The notes under the pieces are model-generated. The model saw nothing but the letters and a program-made list of their open reading frames with translations. It ran no database searches and was not told the DNA's origin. Below, in pieces: positions 7,678 to 16,700 of a DNA stretch of 38,044 bases; positions within the stretch are counted from its first letter, which is position 1; each line of letters begins with the position of its first letter. The DNA is from Arenibacter algicola (GTDB lineage Bacteria > Bacteroidota > Bacteroidia > Flavobacteriales > Flavobacteriaceae), in assembly GCF_018860365.1 (NCBI RefSeq), contig NZ_JAHKPO010000009.1, positions 1 through 38,044 on the forward strand, read 5' to 3'. Position numbers and translations under genes: made by a program.

Positions 7678-9183
7678 ATGAAAAATTCTATAAAAACACG
7701 ATTTGGGTTATTGTTAATGGCCTTTTTGCTATTCCTTGCCACAGGATGTTCCGATTTTCTTGAGGAATCTGATCCTACCAACATTACGGCTGAAAGCTAT
7801 TTTAAGACCGCCGAGCATGCCGAGACTGCCGTATATTCCATTTATTCCAGTCTAAGGTCTGTGAGGGGCGGCAGTTATGGAGGTAGTCCCTGGCTAATGC
7901 TGGAATTTGCAACGGGACTTGCCGATAGTGATTTGGGTCAGGCCGACAATAGTAATATTATTAGAAATTTGACCAATACCTCGGATAATGCATATGGTAA
8001 ATCATATTGGGACAGTAGTTATAAAGGAATAGCCAATGCCAATTTGGCCATAGCAAACATTCCGGAAATTGCTATGGACGAAGCCAAGAAAAATAGACTT
8101 TTGGGCGAAGCCAGGTTTTTGAGGGCCTATTATTACTATAACCTTGTCAGAATTTTTGGTTCGGTGCCTTTGATTACAGATCCCATAGATTTAGGTTCGG
8201 AAAATCTTTATGCCGTTCCGGGATCTGTTGAGAATATCTATGCTGCAATTGAAGAAGATCTTACATTGGCAGAGGCTTCAGGATTACCATTTAACGATAC
8301 CACTGGAAAAGTTACTTTGGGCGCCGTAAAATCCCTATTGTCAAGTGTCTATCTTACTATGGCCGGCTATCCCCTGCAAAAAGGGAATGAATATTATAAG
8401 AAGGCGGCGGACAAAGCTAAAGAAGTAATCGATTCGGATCAATACAGTTTATTTCCGTCATATGCCGATCTACATGACCCGGCCAGTAATAATATAGGTG
8501 AGAATATTTTTATGGTGCAATATGAAGCTTTTGTGGATCCTTCGGATTGGCAGCCATTAATCATCCCTTACAATATGAACATCTCTGCCTATTCAGCCCA
8601 AACAGGAGCTATTTATGCAAATCAGGATTTCATTCAATCCTATGAAGCTGGAGATAAAAGGGTGGAGGAAAAGGAATTTTACTATACTACCTATACTTCA
8701 AAATTCGATAGGAGTGAAACTGTTGTCTTGGGAGGGTACTTTTTATATAAACATTTTGATATTGTGGCCAATCTTGAAACGGCTAGTAGTGACCTTAATT
8801 GGGATTTAATCCGCTATGCGGAGGTACTTTTGATCTATGCTGAAGCCCAGAACGAAATTTCCGGTCCTACAATAGATACTGAAGAGGCCTTGAATAAAAT
8901 TAGAAGGAGAGCAGAACTTGACGAATATACTGGACTTAGCAAAGAGCAATTCAGGGAAGCAGTCTGGAAAGAGAAATGGCACGAATTAAGCTATGAAAAT
9001 GTAACTTGGTTTGATATGGTCCGTCTTAGAAAGGCTTTGAACGTGGCCACAGGAAGCTTTGAGGACTTTGTTGGGCATAAATTTGCTTATGGTCCCACGC
9101 TTACTGCAAGGGAATTATTGTTCCCTATTCCTACTGATGAATTGCGCAATAATGAAAACCTTGTGCAAAACCCGGGATATTAA
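7678..9183 (+). CDS. susD: SusD/RagB-family glycan-binding lipoprotein 1
   Basis: This is the surface glycan-binding partner of SusC1 (501 residues). A lipoprotein signal ends ATGC with lipidated Cys24, followed by SDFLEESDPTN, a typical SusD N-terminus. TPR-like helices follow (for example RFLRAYYYYNLVRIFG), then the C-terminal RYAEVLLIYAEAQNE and the terminal LFPIPTDELRNNENLVQNPGY signature. It starts 17 bases after susC1 with an A-rich leader (AAAAAAAAGATAAAA) rather than a strong Shine-Dalgarno site, as is usual in Bacteroidota. The substrate is not predictable from sequence; the surrounding sulfatases imply a sulfated glycan. Confidence 0.95.
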   Translation: MKNSIKTRFGLLLMAFLLFLATGCSDFLEESDPTNITAESYFKTAEHAETAVYSIYSSLRSVRGGSYGGSPWLMLEFATGLADSDLGQADNSNIIRNLTNTSDNAYGKSYWDSSYKGIANANLAIANIPEIAMDEAKKNRLLGEARFLRAYYYYNLVRIFGSVPLITDPIDLGSENLYAVPGSVENIYAAIEEDLTLAEASGLPFNDTTGKVTLGAVKSLLSSVYLTMAGYPLQKGNEYYKKAADKAKEVIDSDQYSLFPSYADLHDPASNNIGENIFMVQYEAFVDPSDWQPLIIPYNMNISAYSAQTGAIYANQDFIQSYEAGDKRVEEKEFYYTTYTSKFDRSETVVLGGYFLYKHFDIVANLETASSDLNWDLIRYAEVLLIYAEAQNEISGPTIDTEEALNKIRRRAELDEYTGLSKEQFREAVWKEKWHELSYENVTWFDMVRLRKALNVATGSFEDFVGHKFAYGPTLTARELLFPIPTDELRNNENLVQNPGY

Positions 9184-9356
9184 TTTAAAGACAATTTAAT
9201 ATTTTTATGGCTGAAGAACTCAAATATGTCGACTTTAGAACTTTTAATATAGTAGGTCGCTATAAACGTGTTTTCCGAAAATTCATAAAAGTATCCTGGT
9301 CAACAAATAATAAATAGTATTATGATTGGATAATATTTATATAAATAATAAAGGAA

Positions 9357-11210
9357 ATGATAACTAAATTGTTCAAAAATAAATTAGGTTTGATTATGAT
9401 AATAGACAACTTACGTCCATTAGGTACTTTGGTAGGATATTTTAAGGTTTTTGTTTTAGCGGCATTTGTGCTGCCAATAATCTCAAATGCTCAAAGCACG
9501 GTAAAGAAAAAACCCAATGTTATCATCGTAATTACCGATGATCAAGGTATGGGAGATTTGGGCTGCTATGGAAACCCATACATTAAGACACCGAACCTAG
9601 ATGCATTTTATAAGGAGTCGGTGCGCTTTACCAATTTTCATGTCTCCACCACCTGCGCTCCTACTCGTGGAGCCATAATGACGGGCAGACATACCAATAG
9701 GATCAACGTATTCCATACCATAACCGGTCGTTCACTGCTGTTTGAGGATGAAGTAATTCTACCTCAAGTGTTGGCCCAAAATGGCTATACCAATGGAATG
9801 TTCGGCAAATGGCATTTAGGGGATAATTATCCGTACCGCCCTGAAGATAGGGGCTTTCATGAGGTCGTAAGGCATGGTGGGGGAGGAATCACCCAAGGAC
9901 CAGACTATTGGGGCAACGATTATTTTGACGATACTTATTGGCACAATGGGGAAACTCAAAAATACAAGGGTTACTGTACCGATGTCTTCTTTTCAGAAGC
10001 TATGGACTTTATAGAAGAAAATAAAAACGACCCATTTTTCTGTTACATTGCCACCAATGCTCCCCATGGCCCATTAAACCTTCCAAAGAAGTATTTGGAT
10101 ATGTATAAGGGAGTAGATGGCCTTAAGGAGCAATTTCAACGCTTTTATGGGATGATAACCAATATCGACGACAATTTTAAGTTGCTGCAAAAGAAGTTGG
10201 ACGAGTTGAAGATAGCGGACAATACCATCTTGATCTTTATGACAGATAATGGAACTGCTGGTGGGCATCAGGTTTTCGATGCTGGTTTAAGAGGAGGTAA
10301 AGGGAGTGAATATGAAGGTGGTCATAGGGTGCCCCTCTTCATTCGCTGGCCGGACGGACAACTTACCGGAGGTAAGGACATAGACAAACTGGCCGCAGCC
10401 TATGATTTGTTGCCTACTTTTGTGGACGTTTTGGGACTGGATTTCAATCCGGTGAAGCCTTTGGATGGAACAAGTCTAAAGCCATTGCTTTATGGCAATG
10501 ATGAGAATTGGTCCAGCAGAACATTATATATAGATACCCAAAGACTTCAAAATTTGGTAAAATACAGAAAATACTCTGTTATGGATGACAACTGGAGGTT
10601 CGTTAACGGAACGGAACTTTATAACATGAACACTGATCGTAGTCAGACCAAAAATGTAATAGATCAACATCCCGAGGTGGTGGAAAAGCTGTCCGAGGGT
10701 TATGAAAGATGGTGGCAGTCGTTTATGGATGAAGGTGTTAACGAAAGATATGCCTACATAAAAGTAGGGTCACCCCAAGAAAATCCCAGTCGTATTTCTT
10801 CACATGATATGCTAACGGGTAAATTTGGGCATATGTGGCATCAATATGGAGCTGTTAGTGCTACCCAAGCTACCGGAAGGTGGAAAATAGACTTTATTGA
10901 GGATGGTGAATATAAAATCAGTCTTTGTCGCTTTCCAAGGGAAAGTGGGCTGGCCATAAATCAAACCTTTCCAGCACAGGAAAAAATTGTGGAGCTGGAC
11001 AGGACTATGCCGGCAAGCATAAAAGACGATTTTGAAAAGGCATATCTATATGTTGCCGACCTGGAACAAACTGTCAAAATTGAAAAAGGACAAAAGGAAG
11101 TGTCCTTTACTGCCAAAATTTCTGCTGGAAAATATGACATGGAAGCACAACTCATAGATAAGGATGACAGGGTGCATCCTGCTTACTATGTCTATATTGA
11201 GAAATTATAA
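9357..11210 (+). CDS. Sulfatase 2, family S1 with C-terminal accessory region (CAPTR)
   Basis: This is a formylglycine sulfatase of 617 residues, the longest of the five. The active site C-A-P-T-R starts at Cys100. ITDDQGMGD (59-67), FGKWHLGD and MTDNGTAGG are intact. The signal peptide is better formed if translation begins at the internal ATG at 9396 (cleavage near SNAQ), so the first 13 residues may be artefactual. Beyond about residue 480 there is an extra region of about 135 residues not needed for the sulfatase fold, probably a beta-rich accessory domain. It lies 173 bases after susD1 and ends just before the dead sulfatase fragment; a perfect palindrome at 11318-11363 could terminate it. 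Confidence 0.93.
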   Translation: MITKLFKNKLGLIMIIDNLRPLGTLVGYFKVFVLAAFVLPIISNAQSTVKKKPNVIIVITDDQGMGDLGCYGNPYIKTPNLDAFYKESVRFTNFHVSTTCAPTRGAIMTGRHTNRINVFHTITGRSLLFEDEVILPQVLAQNGYTNGMFGKWHLGDNYPYRPEDRGFHEVVRHGGGGITQGPDYWGNDYFDDTYWHNGETQKYKGYCTDVFFSEAMDFIEENKNDPFFCYIATNAPHGPLNLPKKYLDMYKGVDGLKEQFQRFYGMITNIDDNFKLLQKKLDELKIADNTILIFMTDNGTAGGHQVFDAGLRGGKGSEYEGGHRVPLFIRWPDGQLTGGKDIDKLAAAYDLLPTFVDVLGLDFNPVKPLDGTSLKPLLYGNDENWSSRTLYIDTQRLQNLVKYRKYSVMDDNWRFVNGTELYNMNTDRSQTKNVIDQHPEVVEKLSEGYERWWQSFMDEGVNERYAYIKVGSPQENPSRISSHDMLTGKFGHMWHQYGAVSATQATGRWKIDFIEDGEYKISLCRFPRESGLAINQTFPAQEKIVELDRTMPASIKDDFEKAYLYVADLEQTVKIEKGQKEVSFTAKISAGKYDMEAQLIDKDDRVHPAYYVYIEKL

Positions 11211-11237
11211 TCAAAAAATATCTAAGCTATTCTATAG

Positions 11238-11550
11238 AAAGAAGAAACATCTAACATTATTTTTGATGGTCAATTGAACTGGCTGGGGGATATAGTTTAT
11301 AACACCCCTCCATCTAAAAACCCCTAATTTGGAGGTCATGTCCTCCAAATTAGGGGTTTTTGAACGTTTTTCTTCGGAGACTGTGGTTTGTTCCTCAAGT
11401 CTTGTAAGCGTAGGAAGGCATCTCCTTCGTTACGGAATCTTTCATGCCCATTGCGACCATAAAAAGTCCGAGGTAATTTGGTAGGGTAAATGGTCAAAGA
11501 GCAAGGCCGTCCTGCTGGCTATTTCGGCAAATGGCATTTGGGAACCTTAT
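11238..11550 (+). pseudogene. Decayed sulfatase fragment related to sulfatase 3
   Basis: The gap 11211-11704 has no intact gene, but 11238-11550 aligns collinearly with bases about 18992-19310 of sulfatase 3. Examples are GATGGTCAATTGAACTGGCT versus its GATGGCCGATGACCAGGGTT, CTAAAAACCCCTAATTTGGA versus CTAAAAACTCCTAATTTGGA, TTTTTGAACGTTT, TTCGTTACGGAATC, and GGCAAATGGCATTTGGGAACC. Bases 11514-11546 still read AGYFGKWHLGT. The active-site region now reads C-S-S-S-L, so the essential Arg is lost, and a deletion follows it. The rest of the gene is missing; 11551-11704 shows nothing certain. Confidence 0.8.
11318..11363. terminator. Bidirectional terminator: perfect 20-bp palindrome
   Basis: Arms 11318-11337 and 11344-11363 are perfect reverse complements with a 6-nt loop (TCATGT). 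The stem begins AAAAACCCC and ends GGGGTTTTT, so on either strand the GC-rich part is followed by U residues. It lies between sulfatase 2 (plus, ends 11210) and fecI (minus, ends 11705), where two transcripts converge. It is embedded in the dead sulfatase fragment. Confidence 0.85.
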
Positions 11551-11704
11551 TTTATAAAGAGGACCTAACTAAAAATACTTGGAGACCCTCATAGCGATTT
11601 TTGGGCAATAAATATAGGTAGGGAACTAGAAAGCTAGAGGTTAAATGGAAACTTTGGACAAAGTGGAAATTACCAACCACGGCGCACTTTAATTAATAAT
11701 TCCC

Positions 11705-12259
11705 TTAAGTTATGCAGTATGAAATTAGTGCTGTCCAAAGAAAAAAATGTAATAGATTTTCCGATGCCTCCGACCTTAGAAATGCATAGGCTCTTTTCAT
11801 TTGTGTTTTAACGGTGTTGATGGAAATCCCCTGCATTTCAGCTATTTCGGCGTAACTACGTCCATTAATAATGGCAGAAATAAATATTTGTTTTCGGCTT
11901 TCGGGCAGCTCGTTCAGTAGGGCCTGTATCTTCCTACCGTTTGCATTGGGAGGATCCATAGGTTCCGGGTCGTTGTATTTCGGTGTATTTAGACTTTGAA
12001 GAAGCGACTTTTCTTTTTTTGCTTTTTCAAGGGAAAGTAAGCTCATATTTTTAACGGCCTTAATGGCATATGCCTTAAAGGAGATGGTTAGGGAAACCGC
12101 ATCCCTTCGTTGCCAGTACGAGATGTAAAAATCTTGCACAATATCTTTGGCCGTATCCTTATCCTTGACAATTCCAAAAGCAATTAGGCACAACATAGGG
12201 AAATGCTCTTTAAAAAGATTCTCCATTTCTTGGTTGTAATTTTTCTTGTTTTTGGTCAT
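11705..12259 (-). CDS. FecI-like ECF sigma-70 factor (Bacteroidetes expansion type)
   Basis: This is an alternative sigma factor (184 residues) directing RNA polymerase to glycan-responsive promoters. Region 2 spans about 12-78 (DKDTAKDIVQDFYISYWQRR). Region 4 spans about 108-163 (LNELPESRKQIFISAIINGRSYAEIAEMQGISINTVKTQM..., split by the usual helix-turn-helix). The C-terminus is hydrophobic (LLHFFLWTALISYC), seen in some family members. It is divergent from fecR with 189 bases between them, and its activity is presumably held by FecR until SusC2 signals. The broken copy at 3712-4060 is its paralogue. Confidence 0.93.
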   Translation of the reverse strand: MTKNKKNYNQEMENLFKEHFPMLCLIAFGIVKDKDTAKDIVQDFYISYWQRRDAVSLTISFKAYAIKAVKNMSLLSLEKAKKEKSLLQSLNTPKYNDPEPMDPPNANGRKIQALLNELPESRKQIFISAIINGRSYAEIAEMQGISINTVKTQMKRAYAFLRSEASENLLHFFLWTALISYCIT

Positions 12260-12448
12260 GGTTTTATAGGATTTTATATCCTAATTAATGTTTGGGTTAT
12301 TGTGTTATTGGATAAATAATGGAGTCAATTATACTAATTTAATTTCATTTGGCATAAATATTTATCAAATTCTGAAAAAAATATAATTTTCTTGTCACCC
12401 TAATAACCTGAAATAACAACTTATTAAAAAGAACCACAAATAAGCCTT

Positions 12449-13579
12449 ATGCAAAAGTTGAAATCTGTTTTGATAAGTATTGAACAATCCGGTCAAATAG
12501 AGGTTGATGTACTGGAGCATCTTACCCAGGATGAAAAGGAGATTGTCAATACACTTTTTCATGAGAATTTGGTGTCGGAGGCCTTGGTTTTTCTGGAAGA
12601 GATGGACGCTGATTTGGAATGGCAGGAGTTTTTGGAGAAGGCTAAAGTTTCTAAAAAACAAAGGGTTTCCCTTTGGAGACCATTGCTAAAGTATGCGGCA
12701 ATTTTTGCTGGAGTTATTGCGACAGGGTATTTGGTGTTTAGGCAAAATGATATGGCTAACCAAAATCCCATTTCAGAAACTTCCATAAAACTCAAAATGG
12801 GGAACGACAATGTGAAGGTAATCCAGGAGGAGAGCAGTCAGCAGATAGTTTCCACTTCGGGTAAAGTGTTGGGAGTGCAAAAGGGCAATAGGATAAGCTA
12901 TAGAGTTGATTCGGAAATTGGTGAGCTCGTGTATAATGAATTGGAGATTCCGTTTGGGAAAATATTTGAAGTAGAGCTTTCTGATGGCACTTTGGTACAT
13001 TTGAATTCCGGTACAAAAATAAAATATCCTGTAAAATTTCTGAAAATTGGGAAAAGGGAAATATTTATAAAGGGTGAAGCATATTTCAAGGTAGCCAAGG
13101 ATAAGGAACATCCATTCGTTGTACATTCCGATGAAGTAGCCGTGGAAGTATTGGGGACCGAATTTAATTTTTCTTCCTATGATGAGGATGATGAAATCAA
13201 GACTGTATTAGTAGAGGGGGCCGTTAGCATGACAAATGCATTAAGGCCAGAAGATAATTTGGTGCTAGTTCCGGGGACAAAGGGGGCTTGGAACAGAATA
13301 TCCCATGTAACAAATGAAGAGAAAGTAGATGTTGGCCTGTATACAGGATGGATTAAGGGAGAACTGGTTTTTAGAAATGTGAGCTTTAAGGATATGTCAA
13401 AAAAGCTGGAACGCAGTTATAATGTGGTTATTGAAAATAACAATGATCTACTAAGCACGAAAATTTTGAACGCTCGGTTTAATGTAGACATTGAGAGTAT
13501 AGAGGACGTAATGAAATCTATAGGGGAGGTACATGCTTTTAATTATACCATTAAAGACAAAAGAATAATTATAGACTAA
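12449..13579 (+). CDS. FecR-family anti-sigma factor
   Basis: This inner-membrane regulator (376 residues) is expected to bind FecI in the cytoplasm and the SusC2 STN domain in the periplasm. It has a cytoplasmic N-terminal region (about 1-78), one membrane helix (about 81-97, YAAIFAGVIATGYLVF), a FecR domain (about 165-265, with VELSDGTLVHLNSGTKIKYP) and a C-terminal DUF4974 domain (about 305-376, FRNVSFKDMSKKLERSYNV). Gene order fecR-susC2-susD2 is canonical. A strong hairpin at 13646-13679 lies between it and susC2 and may set different expression levels. Confidence 0.93.
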   Translation: MQKLKSVLISIEQSGQIEVDVLEHLTQDEKEIVNTLFHENLVSEALVFLEEMDADLEWQEFLEKAKVSKKQRVSLWRPLLKYAAIFAGVIATGYLVFRQNDMANQNPISETSIKLKMGNDNVKVIQEESSQQIVSTSGKVLGVQKGNRISYRVDSEIGELVYNELEIPFGKIFEVELSDGTLVHLNSGTKIKYPVKFLKIGKREIFIKGEAYFKVAKDKEHPFVVHSDEVAVEVLGTEFNFSSYDEDDEIKTVLVEGAVSMTNALRPEDNLVLVPGTKGAWNRISHVTNEEKVDVGLYTGWIKGELVFRNVSFKDMSKKLERSYNVVIENNNDLLSTKILNARFNVDIESIEDVMKSIGEVHAFNYTIKDKRIIID

Positions 13580-13645
13580 TATGAACCAAATAAAACAATA
13601 GATTATGTCATAACTTTTTGAATGCAGTACAGAAAGTTCAAAAAA

Positions 13646-13679
13646 AAATCGGAAAATGCTTGAGACCATTTCCCGATTT
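13646..13679 (+). promoter_or_regulatory. Intercistronic hairpin between fecR and susC2
   Basis: Arms 13646-13658 (AAATCGGAAAATG) and 13667-13679 (CATTTCCCGATTT) pair in 12 of 13 positions around an 8-nt loop. No T tract follows on the plus strand, so a partial terminator, attenuator or RNA-stability element is more likely than full termination. On the minus strand it is followed by a T run. Confidence 0.5.
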
Positions 13680-13731
13680 AAGAACTAATAATTAAACGAC
13701 CTTTTCAAAATCATTTAATCAAACCAAAATT

Positions 13732-16700
13732 ATGAAAAATAAATTTATGGGGGTCTTGCTTTATAGGCTTTTCCCCAAATTAGACTTGAAGATGAAACTG
13801 ACTACATTTTTGCTTATAGTTTCGTTATTTGAGATTCAGGCAAATACCTATGCCCAGGGTACCAAATTAACCTTAGAATTCGATAATGTTCCCATGGAAC
13901 AGGTTTTTAGTGAAATAGAGGCAATTTCGGAGTTTCGGTTTTTGTATGAGAGTGCTCAGATAGATCTTGATCGAAGAGTAACGTTACGTATCAAAAAAAG
14001 AAAAATATCGGAGGTGTTGGCCCTGCTTTTTGCTAATACCAATACCAGTTATAAAACTGTGGATCGACAGGTAATACTTACCAAAAAAACAAATACTGCT
14101 ATATCGGCCAAGATCGGGGTTGTTATACCAAAAAAGAAAGTGGTCCCGGTACAGTTCCAAGTATCTGGTGTAATCACAGATGGGGATGGCGTTCCTTTAC
14201 CTGGGGCCAATATCGTAGAAAAAGGAACCTCTAACGGTGTTACGGCCGATTTTGATGGCAATTTTTCTATTGAAGTAGCCAATGAAAACGTGACCCTTGT
14301 TGTTTCGTACATTGGATATGCAACCAAGGAGATCCCTATTAACGGACAATCAAATCTTTCTGTTGCACTCGAGGAAGATGCAGCAGGTTTGGACGAGGTT
14401 GTGGTTGTGGGTTATGGAACTGTTAGAAAGAAAGATTTAACAGGATCGGTTTCCTCTGTTAAGGGTGTTGATTTGGAGAAAACTCCATCCAATACTTTTG
14501 TTCAAGCTTTGCAAGGCAAGGCCTCTGGGGTGGATATCAGGGCTGCTTCGAATGCTCCAGGAGGGGGGATTCGAATCAGGGTAAGGGGTACAAATTCGAT
14601 CAATGCCTCTAGTCAACCTCTTTATGTAGTTGATGGTTTTCCAATAGATAATGAAAATACTACTCCAGAGGCAGGTGGTAATAGAGCTTCTGCCAGTGAC
14701 CCTTTAACAAGTATTAGCCCGGGTGAAATTGCCTCGATCGAAGTACTTAAAGACGCTTCGGCCACGGCCATATATGGTGCAAGAGGGGCGAACGGTGTTG
14801 TAATAGTTACAACCAAAAGGGGAAGTATTGGTAAAGCTAAAATAGATTTTGAATATTCTACAGGTATAAGTACGGTAAGAAAAAAATTAGATTTGGCGAA
14901 CGCAGAAGAGCTGGCCATATTGACTAACGAATGGGCCGTTAACAACAATCAACCGCTTATTTATGATGGTGTAAATAAACCATTACCGGTGGAACTTGGG
15001 GAAGGTACGGATTGGCAAGATCAAATATTTAGAACTGCAATCACAAATAATTATAATCTTACTGTATCTGGAGGTCGGGAAGGTACGCGATATTTGGTTT
15101 CGGGAAATTATATGGATCAAGATGGAATAATTATCGAATCTAATTTTAAAAGGGCCGGATTAAAGTTTAATCTCGATCAAGATTTAGGCGAAAGATTAAA
15201 ATTTGGTATGAATACCAATATTACCAGAACCATTAATGATGCAGTGGATTCAGACGGCGGAGGTTATCAAAATGATACACCACTTTGGAATGCTTTGGCC
15301 ACCACACCAGTTATTCCGGTTACCGACAGTGAAGGTAATTATATTCATAATCACGATGAAACCGTAAAGGTACTGGAGAACCCGGTTTCAATTGCTAAAA
15401 CACGAACAGATATTACGTATAATACACGTATATTAAGCAATGCTTTTTTGCAATATGAACTATTCAATGGCTTTTCTTTTAAAGCTAATTTTGGTGCAGA
15501 TCTTATTAACTCCAAAAGGAATGCTTATACACCAACCACAGCGGAAACCCAAGCATTACCAAATAACGGTATAGCTTCTATAGGTAATGTACAAAGAACC
15601 AATTTGTTATCAGAATACACCTTCAATTACAACAAGAGCTTTGGAGAAATGCATCGCTTGGATGCAGTTATAGGATATACTTTTCAAAGTAACAAGCTGG
15701 AAAGTGTATTTTCCCGGACGGACGACTTTTTCACAGATTTAGTGGAGTTCAATAACTTGGAGCTTGGTTCCGATCCCCGCCCATCAAAAAGCGGGGCAAC
15801 TGAAACAGCTTTGCTGTCATATTTAGGACGGGTCAATTACGTATTTAATAATAAGTATATAGCAACGGCTTCAATTCGTAGGGACGGATCTTCGAAATTT
15901 GGAAACGGTAGAAAATGGGGTGTTTTCCCTTCAGGAGCACTTGCTTGGCGATTGATAGAGGAAGATTTTATCAAAGATCTAAATGTGTTTAGTAAGTTAA
16001 AACTAAGAGGGAGTTATGGTTTAACAGGTAACGAGTCTATCGGAGCTTATAATTCTTTGGCGCTTTACGCATCAACTGCACAACCTATTATTGGAGGTGT
16101 TCCTGTTGTTGGCCTAGCACCCAATCGTATTAATAACCCTGATCTAAAATGGGAACGTACAAAACAGACCGACCTAGGCTTAGAAATGGGTTTTCTGGAT
16201 GGTAGTTTGAATCTGGAAGCAGGGTATTATGTTAAAACCACAGAAGACCTTTTGTTAAGTGTAGCCATACCTACACAGTCCGGCTATTCCACAAGTGTAC
16301 AAAATATAGGAAAAGTGGAGAACAGGGGGTTTGAGTTTGATCTTGGATACAACCATAATTTCGGAAAACTATCGTGGAGTTCCAATTTCAACATTTCCTT
16401 TAATCGAAATAAACTATTGGAACTACCTGAAGGTACTGAAGAACTTATTAATGGAATAGGTAGGGGTGAGACTGCCTATGGATATTCAATTGCACGGGAA
16501 GGCGAACCATTAGGTCAGTTTTTTGGTTATCGCTTTTTGGGAATCTGGGAATCGGAAGAAGAAATTATATCTGCAGGCAATACTGTTGGTGGAGTTAATA
16601 GGGTAGGACTGCCAAAATATAAGGATCTGAACGGCGATGGATTTAAGACTAATTTGGATGATAGAGAAGTTGTTGGTGACCCCAACCCCGATTTTATATA

